From: Mycolicibacterium moriokaense
GTDB taxonomy: Bacteria; Actinomycetota; Actinomycetes; Mycobacteriales; Mycobacteriaceae
Assembly: GCF_010726085.1 (NCBI RefSeq)
Contig: NZ_AP022560.1
Location: 2,418,001-2,482,000, forward strand
Direction of reading: 5' to 3'
DNA length: 64,000 nt
In this document: positions 25,645 to 36,100 of the stretch, one piece after another
Position numbering within the stretch: position 1 is the first letter of the stretch
Layout: each line of letters starts with the position of its first letter
The notes under the pieces: model-generated
Database searches by the model: none
The model's input: the letters and a program-made list of their open reading frames with translations, nothing else
What the model was told of the DNA's origin: nothing
Position numbers and translations under genes: made by a program

Positions 25645-26495
25645 CAGACGTTCTCCAGTGCGCCGGTGCGCCGCATCGCGAGCAGGTAGGCCACGATCGC
25701 CAGCAGCGGGATGATCGACAGCGCCGCCGCCAGCGGCTGGTTGTTGGCGGTGACGAGCTGGCCATAGATGATGTTGCCGAGCAGTTGGGTCTTGCCGCCG
25801 ACGATCGTCACCGCGATGTAGTCGCCGAGCGACAGCGAAAAGGTGAAGATCGAGCCCGCGGCGATACCGGGGAACACCAACGGCGCCACCACCATTCGGA
25901 GCGTGGCCGCGTCGGAGGCGCCGAGATCGGAGCTCGCGTCGATCAGCGAGTCCGGCACGCGGGAGAACGCTGCGAACACCGGGATGACCATGTATGGCAG
26001 CCAGAGGTAGGTGAGGGTCACGATGGTGGCGACCAGCCCGTAGCCGGGCGTGTAGTCCATCGCCCACGAGAGCGGCCCTTCCGGAGACAGCAGCATCCGC
26101 CACGCATACGCCTTCACCAGGTAACTGGCCCACAGCGGTGTCGTCACCGCCACCACGAGCGCCAAACGCACTCGCGGCGAAGCGATCTTGGCCATGTAGA
26201 ACGCCAGCGGCACGGCGAGCACCGCGCAGAGCACTGTGACGGTCAACGCCACCGACACGGTCCGCACCGTCGCCGTCCGGAAGATGTCATCGGTCAACAC
26301 CCGCGCGACGTTGTCGAACGTGAACGAGCGCACCACGGCGCCGGTGAAGGAGTTGGTACTCCAGAAGGCCGAAACCAAAAGCACCGCAAGGGAGCCGAGA
26401 TACGCGACGATCAGCCAGGTCAACGGCGGCGTGAGCAGGAGCGCGAGGCTGATGCGCCGCCGCACCGATACCGACTGGGCGACCCCGCGCGGCAT
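25644..26495 (-). CDS. potB: ABC transporter permease, PotB-type
   Basis: A 283-residue permease with six predicted helices and the EAA loop 'DASSDLGASDAATLRMVVAPLV'. It pairs with PotC. The ATG at 26495 overlaps the potD stop (TGATG), which supports this start over an upstream in-frame codon at 26528. Gene order potA-potD-potB-potC with overlaps or 3-nt gaps indicates one transcript and coordinated assembly. Confidence 0.88.
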   Translation of the reverse strand: MPRGVAQSVSVRRRISLALLLTPPLTWLIVAYLGSLAVLLVSAFWSTNSFTGAVVRSFTFDNVARVLTDDIFRTATVRTVSVALTVTVLCAVLAVPLAFYMAKIASPRVRLALVVAVTTPLWASYLVKAYAWRMLLSPEGPLSWAMDYTPGYGLVATIVTLTYLWLPYMVIPVFAAFSRVPDSLIDASSDLGASDAATLRMVVAPLVFPGIAAGSIFTFSLSLGDYIAVTIVGGKTQLLGNIIYGQLVTANNQPLAAALSIIPLLAIVAYLLAMRRTGALENV

Positions 26496-27688
26496 CACCC
26501 CTTGATTTGCTGCCACTTGTCGACCCACTCGTTGTAGGCCGTGCAGTTGTCGCCGCTGCCGTCGACGCAGTTCTTCTGCGGAGTGGTCCAGTAGTGGATC
26601 TTCGAGGCGAAGGTTTCGTCGGTGGCGTGGTAGATCTCGCAGAAGTCCGCCTGGGAGGTGTGCTCACACGCCTCGGTGTTGGCGGGCGCCTCGCCGAAGA
26701 ACTCGGCAACCTCGGCGTTGACCTCCGGCGAGGTGATCCAGTTCATCCACTTGTACATGCAGTTGGGGTGGGCGGCTTTCGCCGAGAGCATCCACGTGTC
26801 CGACCACCCGGTCGAACCCTCCTTGGGCAGAACCGTGTTGACCTGCACCCGATTTCCCGCGCCGATGGTGTTCGCGATGACCTGCCACGTCGTCCCTATG
26901 ACCGAGGTGCCGGATTCGAACGCCTGCACCTCCTTGGTGTAATCCGACCAGTACTCACCGATGTTCTCCCGCTGCTTCATGAGCAGTTCGGTTGCGGCGT
27001 CGAGTTGTTCGGGCGTCAGCGAATACGGGTCCTTGATACCGAGCTCGGGCTTGGTCTTGGACAGATACAGCGCCGCGTCAGCGATGTAGATGGGGGAGTC
27101 GTACGCGGTGACCTTTCCCTTGTACTTGCCCGCGTCGTCGAACACGGCCGACCACGAGTTCGGCGCATCGCGAACGACATCGATGTTGTACATCAGCAGG
27201 TTGGCTCCCCAGCCGTGCGGGATCCCGTACATCTGGCCGTCGACGGAATTCCACGGCTTGTCTTTGAGGAACGACGAAATCGAGGCGTAGTTCGGGACGA
27301 GATCGGTGTTGACCGGCGCCACGTCACCGGCATAGATCAGACGAAGCGTCGCGTCACCGGACGCCGAAACACCGTCGTACTGACCGCTGCGCATCAGCGC
27401 GACCATCTCGTCGGAGGTGTTGCCGATCTTCACGTTGGTCTGGCAACCGGTCTCCTGCTCGAACGGCGTCACCCAGTCAGCCGTGCTGTCGTTTGAGCCG
27501 TCCTCGGCGTAGCCCGCCCACGCGATGAGGTTCAGCTCGCCCTCGCCGTCACCGAGGGCCGCCAGCGGCTCCAACTTCGGCGGTTTCTCGCCGGTGCTGG
27601 CTTGTTCGGAACTGCAGGCGGTGCTGCCGGCCAGCACGAGTAGGGCACACGCGGTGAACACCAGGGCGGCCCGTGACTTCGACGGCAT
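26495..27688 (-). CDS. potD: Polyamine-type substrate-binding lipoprotein, PotD-like
   Basis: A 397-residue extracytoplasmic binding protein. A signal sequence ends at a lipobox-like Gly-Ser-Thr-Ala-Cys25, so it should be membrane-tethered. Features of the PotD/PotF family include 'LNLIAWAGYAEDG', an early strand, and later 'WMLSAKAAHPNCMYKWMNWI', the helix region of hinge-bending binding proteins. Unusually there are extra Cys near the C-terminus ('EACEHTSQADFCEIY' and 'KNCVDGSGDNC') that may form disulfides. It lies between the ATPase gene and the permeases. Confidence 0.88.
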   Translation of the reverse strand: MPSKSRAALVFTACALLVLAGSTACSSEQASTGEKPPKLEPLAALGDGEGELNLIAWAGYAEDGSNDSTADWVTPFEQETGCQTNVKIGNTSDEMVALMRSGQYDGVSASGDATLRLIYAGDVAPVNTDLVPNYASISSFLKDKPWNSVDGQMYGIPHGWGANLLMYNIDVVRDAPNSWSAVFDDAGKYKGKVTAYDSPIYIADAALYLSKTKPELGIKDPYSLTPEQLDAATELLMKQRENIGEYWSDYTKEVQAFESGTSVIGTTWQVIANTIGAGNRVQVNTVLPKEGSTGWSDTWMLSAKAAHPNCMYKWMNWITSPEVNAEVAEFFGEAPANTEACEHTSQADFCEIYHATDETFASKIHYWTTPQKNCVDGSGDNCTAYNEWVDKWQQIKG

Positions 27689-27691
27689 TCG

Positions 27692-28777
27692 TCACTCCTC
27701 TTTCGTCAGGCTGTGCACGGCTTTGTCCGGCCATGCCAACGTTATTGCGCTGCCGTGCTGCAGGTCTGGAGGTAGCCAAGTACTAGCCGTGAGAACCGTG
27801 GCGGTCAAGGTGACGCCGACCTGCGTGTGCGCGGTGATCCGGGTGGTGGGGCCGGCGTAGATGAGCTCCGACACCGTCGCGGGGACCGTCCGCACGCCGG
27901 GCACCGAGTCGGTGCCCGCCGCGAACACGCCGATGCGCTCGGGTCGGACCACGAACATCCCCGGGCGTCCCACGAGCGCCTCGGCCGCGGCGCCGTCGAG
28001 CACATTCGAGGTGCCGACGAAATCCGCCACGAATCGGTTCACCGGGTTCTCGTACACGTCGCGCGCTGCGCCGATCTGCTCGATGCGTCCGTGATTGAAC
28101 ACCGCCAGCCGGTCACAGACGCTCAGTGCCTCGTCCTGATCGTGGGTGACGATCACGAACGTGATGCCGACTTCGCGCTGGATCGCCTTGAGCTCGACCT
28201 GCATCTGCTCGCGGAGCTTGAGGTCCAACGCCCCGAGGGGCTCGTCGAGCAGCAGCACCCGTGGGCGCCCGACAAGCGCCCGGGCCAGGGCGACGCGCTG
28301 TTGCTGTCCGCCCGACAGCTGTGCCGGGCGCCGAGGCGCGTGCTCGGTCAGCCGGACCATGTCGAGTGCGTCGGCGGTGCGCCGCCTGCGCTCGGCCTTG
28401 GGCACACCCCGCACTTTCAAGCCGTATTCGACGTTCTGCGCGACGGTCATGTGCGGGAACAGCGCGTATTCCTGGAACACGGTGTTGACGTCGCGGTGTC
28501 GCGCGGGCAGCCCCGTGACGTCGACGCCGCCGAGCTTGATCACGCCCGAGGTGGGCTGCTCGAATCCCGCGATCATGCGCAGGACCGTGGTCTTCCCCGA
28601 ACCGGACGGGCCAAGGATCGCGAACAGCTCGCCGTCACCGACAGTGAGGTCGGCACCGTCGACAGCCACGACCCCGGTGCCGAACTCCTTGCGAACACCG
28701 ATCAGCTCAACCTGCGGATTTCGAACCACGAACGGCACATTCACAGCGGATTCTGCGCCGATTGTCTCCGAAGGCAT
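27692..28777 (-). CDS. potA: ABC transporter ATPase, PotA-type
   Basis: A 361-residue ATPase. Walker A GPSGSGKT is at residues 56-63, the signature 'LSGGQQQRVALARAL' is in the middle, Walker B is 'RVLLLDEPLGALD' and the switch His lies in 'FVIVTHDQDEAL'. A C-terminal TOBE domain covers about 280-360. It energises uptake through PotB/PotC. The ATG at 28777 is a choice: no strong ribosome site is visible, and a GTG 36 nt downstream ('NVPFVV' region) is an alternative. It is first in the operon, divergent from the DUF1906 gene. Confidence 0.87.
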   Translation of the reverse strand: MPSETIGAESAVNVPFVVRNPQVELIGVRKEFGTGVVAVDGADLTVGDGELFAILGPSGSGKTTVLRMIAGFEQPTSGVIKLGGVDVTGLPARHRDVNTVFQEYALFPHMTVAQNVEYGLKVRGVPKAERRRRTADALDMVRLTEHAPRRPAQLSGGQQQRVALARALVGRPRVLLLDEPLGALDLKLREQMQVELKAIQREVGITFVIVTHDQDEALSVCDRLAVFNHGRIEQIGAARDVYENPVNRFVADFVGTSNVLDGAAAEALVGRPGMFVVRPERIGVFAAGTDSVPGVRTVPATVSELIYAGPTTRITAHTQVGVTLTATVLTASTWLPPDLQHGSAITLAWPDKAVHSLTKEE

Positions 28778-28946
28778 GGCTAATCGTATGGATGCGCACG
28801 CTCGGACCGCCACTTCAACGACGAAATTTCCCGCGGTCGGAGTTCGCTCGGCTACCACACCGGGTCGGTGCGCCCTGCTGTCACGCTCCGTAATCTTGAT
28901 ACAGCTGTGACCAGTGGCGCTGGGGTGAAATGTGATGCAACTGTCG

Positions 28947-28952
28947 TACTCT
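28947..28952 (+). promoter_or_regulatory. -10 element of a likely leaderless transcript
   Basis: TACTCT ends 7 nt before the GTG of the DUF1906 gene, and no ribosome site precedes that GTG. This spacing puts the transcription start at or next to the start codon, the usual leaderless layout in mycobacteria. Confidence 0.45.
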
Positions 28953-28959
28953 GTGGCAC

Positions 28960-29682
28960 GTGTCAATTTCCCGGCGCGACGTGCTGAAAGGTGCGGCGGC
29001 GGTGCCTGCCGCGCTCGCGGTCGGTGCCGGCCTGCAAGCGCTGACGTCAGCAACCGCCTCGGCGGCACCGCTGGGCATCCTGCTCGATTACGCCGCCGGG
29101 GTCATCCGTGCCAGCGACATCCGCGCCGCGGGCGCTCTGGGTGCCATTCGGTACGTCTCGGACCGCCGACCGGGCGGCCAATGGATGCTGGGAAAGCCGA
29201 TCCAGCTGCCCGAGGCACGTGATCTCTACCAGAGCGGGCTCAAGATCGTGTCCTGCTATCAGTACGGCAAGCAGGACACCGCTGACTGGCTCGGCGGGCA
29301 GAATGCCGGTGTGGCGCATGCCAAGCGGGGATGGGAGTTACACGTCGCCGCCGGCGGTTCCTACGGGGCGCCGATCTACGCGTCCATCGACGACGATCCG
29401 ACATACGAGCAGTACAAGCAGCAGGTCGCGCCCTACCTGCGCGGCTGGGAGGCGGTGCTGGGCCACCAGCGCACCGGCGTCTACGCCAACTCCAAGACCA
29501 TCGAGTGGGCGCTGCAGGACGGGTTGGGCTCCTATTTCTGGCAGCACAACTGGGGCTCGCCGGGCAAGATCGCCCATCCGGCCGCGCATCTGCATCAGGT
29601 GGAAATAGACAAGCGATCGGTCGGGGGAGTCGGCGTCGACATCAACCACATTCTGAAGCCCCAATTCGGGCAGTGGGACTGA
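28960..29682 (+). CDS. Tat-exported DUF1906 glycoside-hydrolase-like protein (Rv2525c homologue)
   Basis: A 240-residue secreted protein. The N-terminus carries a twin-arginine signal, Ser-Arg-Arg-Asp-Val-Leu-Lys at 4-10, then a hydrophobic stretch and an Ala-Ser-Ala-Ala cleavage region near residue 35. The mature part is one DUF1906 TIM-barrel-like domain ('GILLDYAAGVI', 'SCYQYGKQDTADW', 'PIYASIDDDPT'), related to glycoside hydrolase family 25-like proteins thought to act on peptidoglycan or cell-wall glycans. In M. tuberculosis its homologue Rv2525c also lies next to fas. The GTG start fits a leaderless transcript. Confidence 0.9.
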   Translation: MSISRRDVLKGAAAVPAALAVGAGLQALTSATASAAPLGILLDYAAGVIRASDIRAAGALGAIRYVSDRRPGGQWMLGKPIQLPEARDLYQSGLKIVSCYQYGKQDTADWLGGQNAGVAHAKRGWELHVAAGGSYGAPIYASIDDDPTYEQYKQQVAPYLRGWEAVLGHQRTGVYANSKTIEWALQDGLGSYFWQHNWGSPGKIAHPAAHLHQVEIDKRSVGGVGVDINHILKPQFGQWD

Positions 29683-30173
29683 AAACATTACCGACGAGTA
29701 AGTAACGCCAGCAAACTTTCTGGCGTCGCCGGCGCCGTCGGTGAGACAAATCTGGTCCGTTTGTCGCCTCTGCGCGCCGCGGCGACGCCCGCCGAAAGCG
29801 CCGAGAATTTTATGTAACGATTCGATAACAGTACTGCTTTGATCTGCGCAGTTGCACTTACTCGACCGTAACCACCCGCATGCAGGACGTTTGTCCCGGA
29901 AGGGCTCCGCGCGCCTGAGGGCCCGTGTTACCCAACTGGCTGTTACCCATGCGTAGAACTCGCTAGTAACCATTTTGGGGACGAAAATGGGGTCGTCTCT
30001 TATGACACTCTTAGTACGGCTGGAATGTCCGCTGGAACGGACGAACGAGTCGGATTCGACGCTGAATCGCATGGCCCCGCACGGGAGCGTGGGCCGGCTG
30101 AGCTTCTAGAGACGACACGGCCGCCATAGACGACGAGCGATACGCGCAGACAGTACCGAGGAGAACACGACAC
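29683..30173 (+). promoter_or_regulatory. Long fas upstream region with repeated TTAC/GTAA elements
   Basis: This 491-nt stretch has no gene. ACGCCAG (29705-29711) and CTGGCGT (29720-29726) form a hairpin that may end the upstream transcript. GACAAA (29745-29750) and TTTGTC (29760-29765) form a second small palindrome. TGTTACCC occurs twice as a direct repeat 15 nt apart (29926-29933 and 29941-29948), and an inverted copy, GTAAC, follows at 29966-29970. In M. tuberculosis the TetR regulator FasR controls fas-acpS; these repeats are the obvious candidates for its operators here. A core promoter could not be fixed with confidence. Confidence 0.5.
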
Positions 30174-33100
30174 GTGACGATCAACGAGCAGCACCGGGTG
30201 ACCGCCGACTCAACCACCGAGCGCTCGGGAGCCCGCCCCGTCGCGCATGCGCTCGTCGATCGGTTGAACGCCGGTGAGCCGTACGCCGTCGCGTTCGGCG
30301 GCCAGGGTGCGTCATGGCTGGAGAATTTGGAGGAGCTGGTCAGCTCCGCGGGTATCGAGTCCGAACTCAGTGAGGTGGTCGGCGAGGCCGAGCTGCTGCT
30401 GCAGCCCGTGGCCCGTGAGTTGGTCGTCGTGCGGCCGATCGGCTTCGAACCCCTGCAGTGGGTGCGTGCGCTCGCCGCCGAGGAGCCGTTGCCGGCCACC
30501 AAACAACTCGTGACGGCCGCGATCTCGGGCCCAGGCATCCTGCTGGCCCAGATGGCCGCCATCCGCGCCCTGACGCGTCAGGGCCTTGATCTGTACAACA
30601 CTCCGCCGGTCGCGATGGCCGGCCACTCGCAGGGCATCATCGCCTGCGAGGCGCTGCGCGCCAACGGTGCGAAGGACGCCGAGCTGCTGGCGCTGCTGCA
30701 GCTGATCGGTGCGGCCGGCTCGCTGGTGTCGCGGCGTCGGGGCATGGTCGGCCGCGGCGACAAGACGCCGATGGTGTCGGTGACCAACGTCGACCCGGAA
30801 CGCATCGGCGAACTCCTCGAGGAATTCAGCAAGGACGTCCGCACCGTGCTCCCGCCGGTGCTGTCGATCCGCAACGGCAGGCGCTCCGTCGTCATCACAG
30901 GAACCCCGGAGCAACTCGGTAGGTTCCAGCTCTACTGCAGCAAGATCACCGAGCGCGAAGAGGCCGAACGGAAGAACAAGATCCGTGGCGGCGCCGTGTT
31001 CGCCCCCGAGTTCCACGGTGTGCAGGTCGAGGTCGGCTTCCACACCCCGCGGCTGGCCGACGGTGTCGAGGTCGTCGACCGCTGGGCCGAGAAGTGCGGC
31101 ATCGACGCCGAGATGGCCCACGAGATGACGGAGGCGATCTTCGTTCGCCCGATCGACTGGGTGGCCGAAGTCGAGCGGCTGCACGAGTCGGGCGCCAAGT
31201 GGATCATCGACCTCGGACCGAGCGACACCGTGACGCGCCTGACGGCTCCGGTGATCCGTGGCCTGGGCATCGGCATTGTCCCCGCGGCCACCCGCGCGGG
31301 GCAGCGCAACCTGTTCACCGTCGGCGCCGAACCCGAGGTGCTGCCGCCGTGGTCGAGCTTCAAGCCGACCACCGTCAAGCTGCCCGACGGCTCGGTCAAG
31401 CTGTCCACCAAGTTCACCCGGCTGACCGGGCGCTCGCCGATCCTGCTCGCCGGCATGACCCCCACGACCGTCGACGCCAAGATCGTCGCCGCGGCCGCCA
31501 ACGCGGGTCACTGGGCCGAGCTCGCAGGCGGCGGTCAGGTCACCGAGGAGGTCTTCACCGACCGCATCGAAGAGCTCACCAACCTGCTCGAGCCGGGTCG
31601 CGCGGTGCAGTTCAACGCGCTGTTCCTGGATCCCTACCTGTGGAAGCTGCAGGTGGGCGGAAAGCGGTTGGTGCAGAGGGCACGTCAGTCCGGCGCCCCG
31701 ATCGACGGTGTGGTCGTCAGCGCAGGCATCCCCGATCTGGAGGAGGCCGTCGAGCTGATCGACGAGCTGCACTCCGTCGGCATCAGCAACGTGGTGTTCA
31801 AGCCTGGCACCGTCGACCAGATCAAGGCGGTCATCAAGATCGCGACCGAGGTGCCCGACAAGGACGTGATCGTGCACATCGAGGGTGGGCGCGCGGGCGG
31901 TCACCACTCGTGGGAGGACCTCGACGACCTGCTGTTGGCGACCTACGCCGACCTTCGGAAGCTGACGAACATCACCGTCTGCGTGGGCGGCGGCATCGGC
32001 ACCCCGGAACGTGCCGCGGAGTACCTGTCAGGTGCCTGGGCCAAGGCGTACGGATTCCCCGAGATGCCGGTCGACGGCATCCTCGTCGGCACCGCCGCCA
32101 TGGCGACGCTGGAGGCCACCACCTCGCCGGCCGTCAAGCAGATGCTGGTCGACACCACCGGCACCGACGAATGGATCAGCGCCGGAAAAGCCAGCGGCGG
32201 AATGGCTTCCAGCCGCAGCCAGCTCGGCGCGGATATCCACGAAATAGACAACACGGCGTCGCGGTGCGGCCGCCTGCTCGACGAGGTGGCCGGTGACGCC
32301 GAGGCGGTCGAGGCGCGTCGTGACGAACTGATCGCCGCGATGGCCAACACGGCGAAGCCGTACTTCGGCGACGTCGGTGAGATGACCTACCTGCAGTGGC
32401 TGAACCGGTACGTCGAGTTGACGATCGGTGACGGCAACAGCACTGCCGACACCGCATCGCCCGACAGCCCGTGGATCGCGGACACCTGGCGCGACCGGTT
32501 CGCCGAGATGCTCAAGCGCGCCGAGGCGCGTCTGCATCCGCAGGACTCCGGTCGGATCGAGACGTTGTACGCGGACACTGCGGAAGGCCAAGCGCTGCTG
32601 GACAATCCGCGGGCTGCGATCGATCGGCTGTTGGAGCGCTATCCGGACGCGGCGACGCTCAAGCTGCATCCGGCCGACGTGCCGTTCTTCATCACGCTGT
32701 GCAAGACCATGGGTAAGCCCGTCAACTTCGTGCCCGTCATCGACAAGGACGTGCGCCGCTGGTGGCGCAGCGACTCGCTGTGGCAGGCACACGACGCGCG
32801 CTACAGCGCCGACCAGGTCTGCATCATCCCGGGCACCCAGTCGGTCGCCGGGATAACGCGGGTCGACGAGCCCGTCGGCGAACTGCTGGACCGCTTCGAA
32901 CAGGCCTCGATCGACGAGCTGCTCGCATCGGGTGCCGAGCCGGTGCCCGTCGTGTCTCGCCGCCAGGCGCGCAACGACGTCACCGGTGCGCTCGCGGTCG
33001 TGCTCGACTCGCCCGACGTGCTGTGGGCCGGCCGGACCGCCATCAACCCCGTGCACCGCATCGGTGCGCCGCAGGAATGGCAGGCCAACGAAAACCGCAG

Positions 33101-36100
33101 TGCCACACACCCGTCCACGGGCGCACGGCTGGAGCTGACGGCTGAAGGCACTGTGACGCTCAGCGTGCCGCTGAGCGATATCTGGATCGATATCCGCTTC
33201 ACGCTGCCGCCCTGCACGGTCAACGGCGGTATGCCGGTCGTGACCGTCGAGGACGCGTCGAAGGCCATGCGCTCGGTCCTCGCGATCGCCGCGGGTGTCG
33301 ACGGTCCCGACGATCTGCCGCCGGTGCACGACAACACCTCGACGGTCACCGTCGACTGGGATCCCGAGCAGGTCGCCGACCACACCGGCGTCACCGCCAC
33401 GTTCGGTGCGCCGCTGGCGCCGGGTCTCACCCTGGTGCCGGATGCGCTCGTCGGCCACTGCTGGCCCGCGGTCTTCGCGGCCATCGGTGCCGCGGTCACC
33501 GACGACGGTCTCCCCGTGGTCGAGGGTCTGCTGAGCCTGGTCCACTTGGACCACGCCGCGCACCTGCTCGCACCTATGCCGAAGACGACGGCCGAGTTGA
33601 CCGTCACCGCAACGAGTTCGGCGGCCTTCGACACCGAGTACGGCCGCGTCGTGCCGGTGTCCGTCAAGGTCTCCGACGCCGAGGGCACCGTCCTGGCCGA
33701 ACTGCAGGAGCGGTTCGCCATCAGGGGCCGCACCGGCACCGCCGAACTGGACGACCCACCGCGTGCGGGTGGTGCGATCACCGACAACGCGACCGAGACT
33801 CCGCGTCGTCGCCGCCGCGATGTCACCGTGTCGGCGCCGACCGACATGCGCGCGTTCGCGGTGGTCTCCGGCGACCACAACCCGATCCACACCGACCGTG
33901 CCGCCGCATTGCTGGCCGGGCTCAAATCGCCCATCGTGCACGGCATGTGGCTCTCGGCGGCCGCGCAACACGTCGTCACCGCCACCGACGGCAAGCCCGC
34001 TCCGCCGGCGCGCGTCGTCGGCTGGACGTCGCGATTCCTCGGCATGGTCCTGCCGGGTGATGACATCGAGTTCCGGGTCGACCGTGTCGGAATCGACCGT
34101 GGCGCAGAGATCGTCGAGGTCGCCGCGCGGGTCAACAACGAGCTCGTGATGTCGGCGACGGCACAGCTGGCGGCACCGAAGACCGTGTATGCGTTCCCCG
34201 GTCAGGGCATTCAGCACAAGGGCATGGGCATGGAGGTGCGCGCCCGGTCCAAGGCCGCCCGCAAGGTCTGGGACACCGCGGACAAGTTCACGCGCGAGAC
34301 CTTGGGCTTCTCCGTGCTTCACGTCGTGCGGGACAACCCGACCAGCCTGATCGCCAGCGGTGTGCACTACCACCATCCCGACGGCGTGCTGTTCCTGACG
34401 CAGTTCACTCAGGTCGCCATGGCGACTGTCGCGGCCGCGCAGGTCGCCGAGATGCGTGAGCAGGGCGCGTTCGTCGAGGATGCGATCGCCTGCGGGCACT
34501 CCGTCGGTGAGTACACCGCGCTGGCCTGCGTCAGTGGCGTCTACGAGCTCGAGGCGCTGCTCGAGGTGGTGTTCCACCGCGGCAGCAAGATGCACGACAT
34601 CGTTCCGCGCGACCACCTCGGCCGATCCAACTACCGGCTGGCCGCGATCCGGCCGTCGCAGATCGACCTGGACGACTCGGAGGTCGTCGACTTCGTCGCT
34701 GAAATCTCCGAACGCACAGGTGAATTCCTGGAGATCGTGAACTTCAACCTGCGCGGCTCGCAGTACGCCATCGCGGGCACGGTGCGCGGTCTTGAAGTGC
34801 TGGAGGAGGAAGTCGAGAAGCGTCGCGAGATCACCGGCGGCAAGCGCTCGTTCATCCTGGTGCCGGGAATCGACGTGCCGTTCCACTCGTCGGTGCTGCG
34901 CGTCGGTGTCGCCGACTTCCGCCGCTCGCTGGAGCGCGTCATGCCGCGCGACCAGGACCCGAGCCTGATCGTCGGCAAGTACATCCCGAACCTGGTGCCG
35001 CGGCCGTTCACGTTGGACCGCGACTTCATCCAGGAGATCCGCGATCTGGTGCCCGCCGAACCGCTCGACGAGATCCTCGCCGACTACGACACCTGGCGGA
35101 ACGAGAAGCCTCGCGAGTTGATGCGCAAGGTCGTCATCGAGCTGCTCGCGTGGCAGTTCGCCAGCCCGGTGCGCTGGATCGAGACGCAGGATCTGCTCTT
35201 CATCGAGGAGGCCGCCGGCGGTCTCGGTATCGAGCGGTTTGTCGAGATCGGCGTCAAGTCGGCCCCGACGGTTGCCGGCCTCGCCGCCAACACGCTGAAG
35301 CTGCCCGAGTATTCGCACAGCACAACCGAAGTGCTGAACTCGGAGCGCGACGCCGCAGTGCTGTTCGCGACGGACACCGACCCGGAGCCCGATCTCGATG
35401 ACGTCGAAGTCGACGCGGCACCCGCGCCGGTGGAAGCGGCCGCGCCCGTCGAGGCCGCACCCGCCGCGCCCGCGCCCGCGGCGCCGTCAGGCGGCCCGCG
35501 TCCGGACGACCTCGTCTTCGATGCGGCGGACGCCACGATGGCGTTGATCGCGCTGTCGGCGAAGATGCGCATCGATCAGATCGAGCCGCTGGACTCCATC
35601 GAGTCGATCACCGATGGTGCGTCGTCGCGCCGCAACCAGCTGCTGGTCGATCTCGGCTCGGAGCTGAACCTCGGCGCCATCGACGGTGCGGCGGAGGCCG
35701 ATCTGGCTGGGCTGAAGGGACAGGTCACCAAGCTGGCCCGCACTTACAAGCCTTACGGCCCAGTGCTTTCCGACGCCATCAACGATCAGCTCCGCACGGT
35801 CCTCGGGCCGTCGGGTAAGCGGCCTGCGTACATCGCGGAGCGGGTCAAGAAGACCTGGGAGCTGGGCGACGGCTGGGTCAAGCACGTCACCGTCGAGGTG
35901 GCGCTGGGCACCCGTGAGGGGTCCAGCGTGCGCGGCGGCGACCTGGGCGGCCTGCACGACGGCGCCGTCACGGACGCGGCGAGCGTCGACAAGGTGATCG
36001 ACGCCGCGGTGCAAGCGGTCGGCGCACGCAACGGTGTTGCGGTCACGCTGCCCGCGGCGGCAGGTGGCGGTGGCGGCGTGGTCGATTCCGCGGCGCTGAC

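Noticed and set aside
32028..35318. A 1096-codon open frame on the minus strand inside fas
   Set aside because: It is antisense to the enoyl reductase to MPT part of fas, has biased His/Arg/Asp composition and no domain pattern. Long antisense frames are expected in GC-rich genes.
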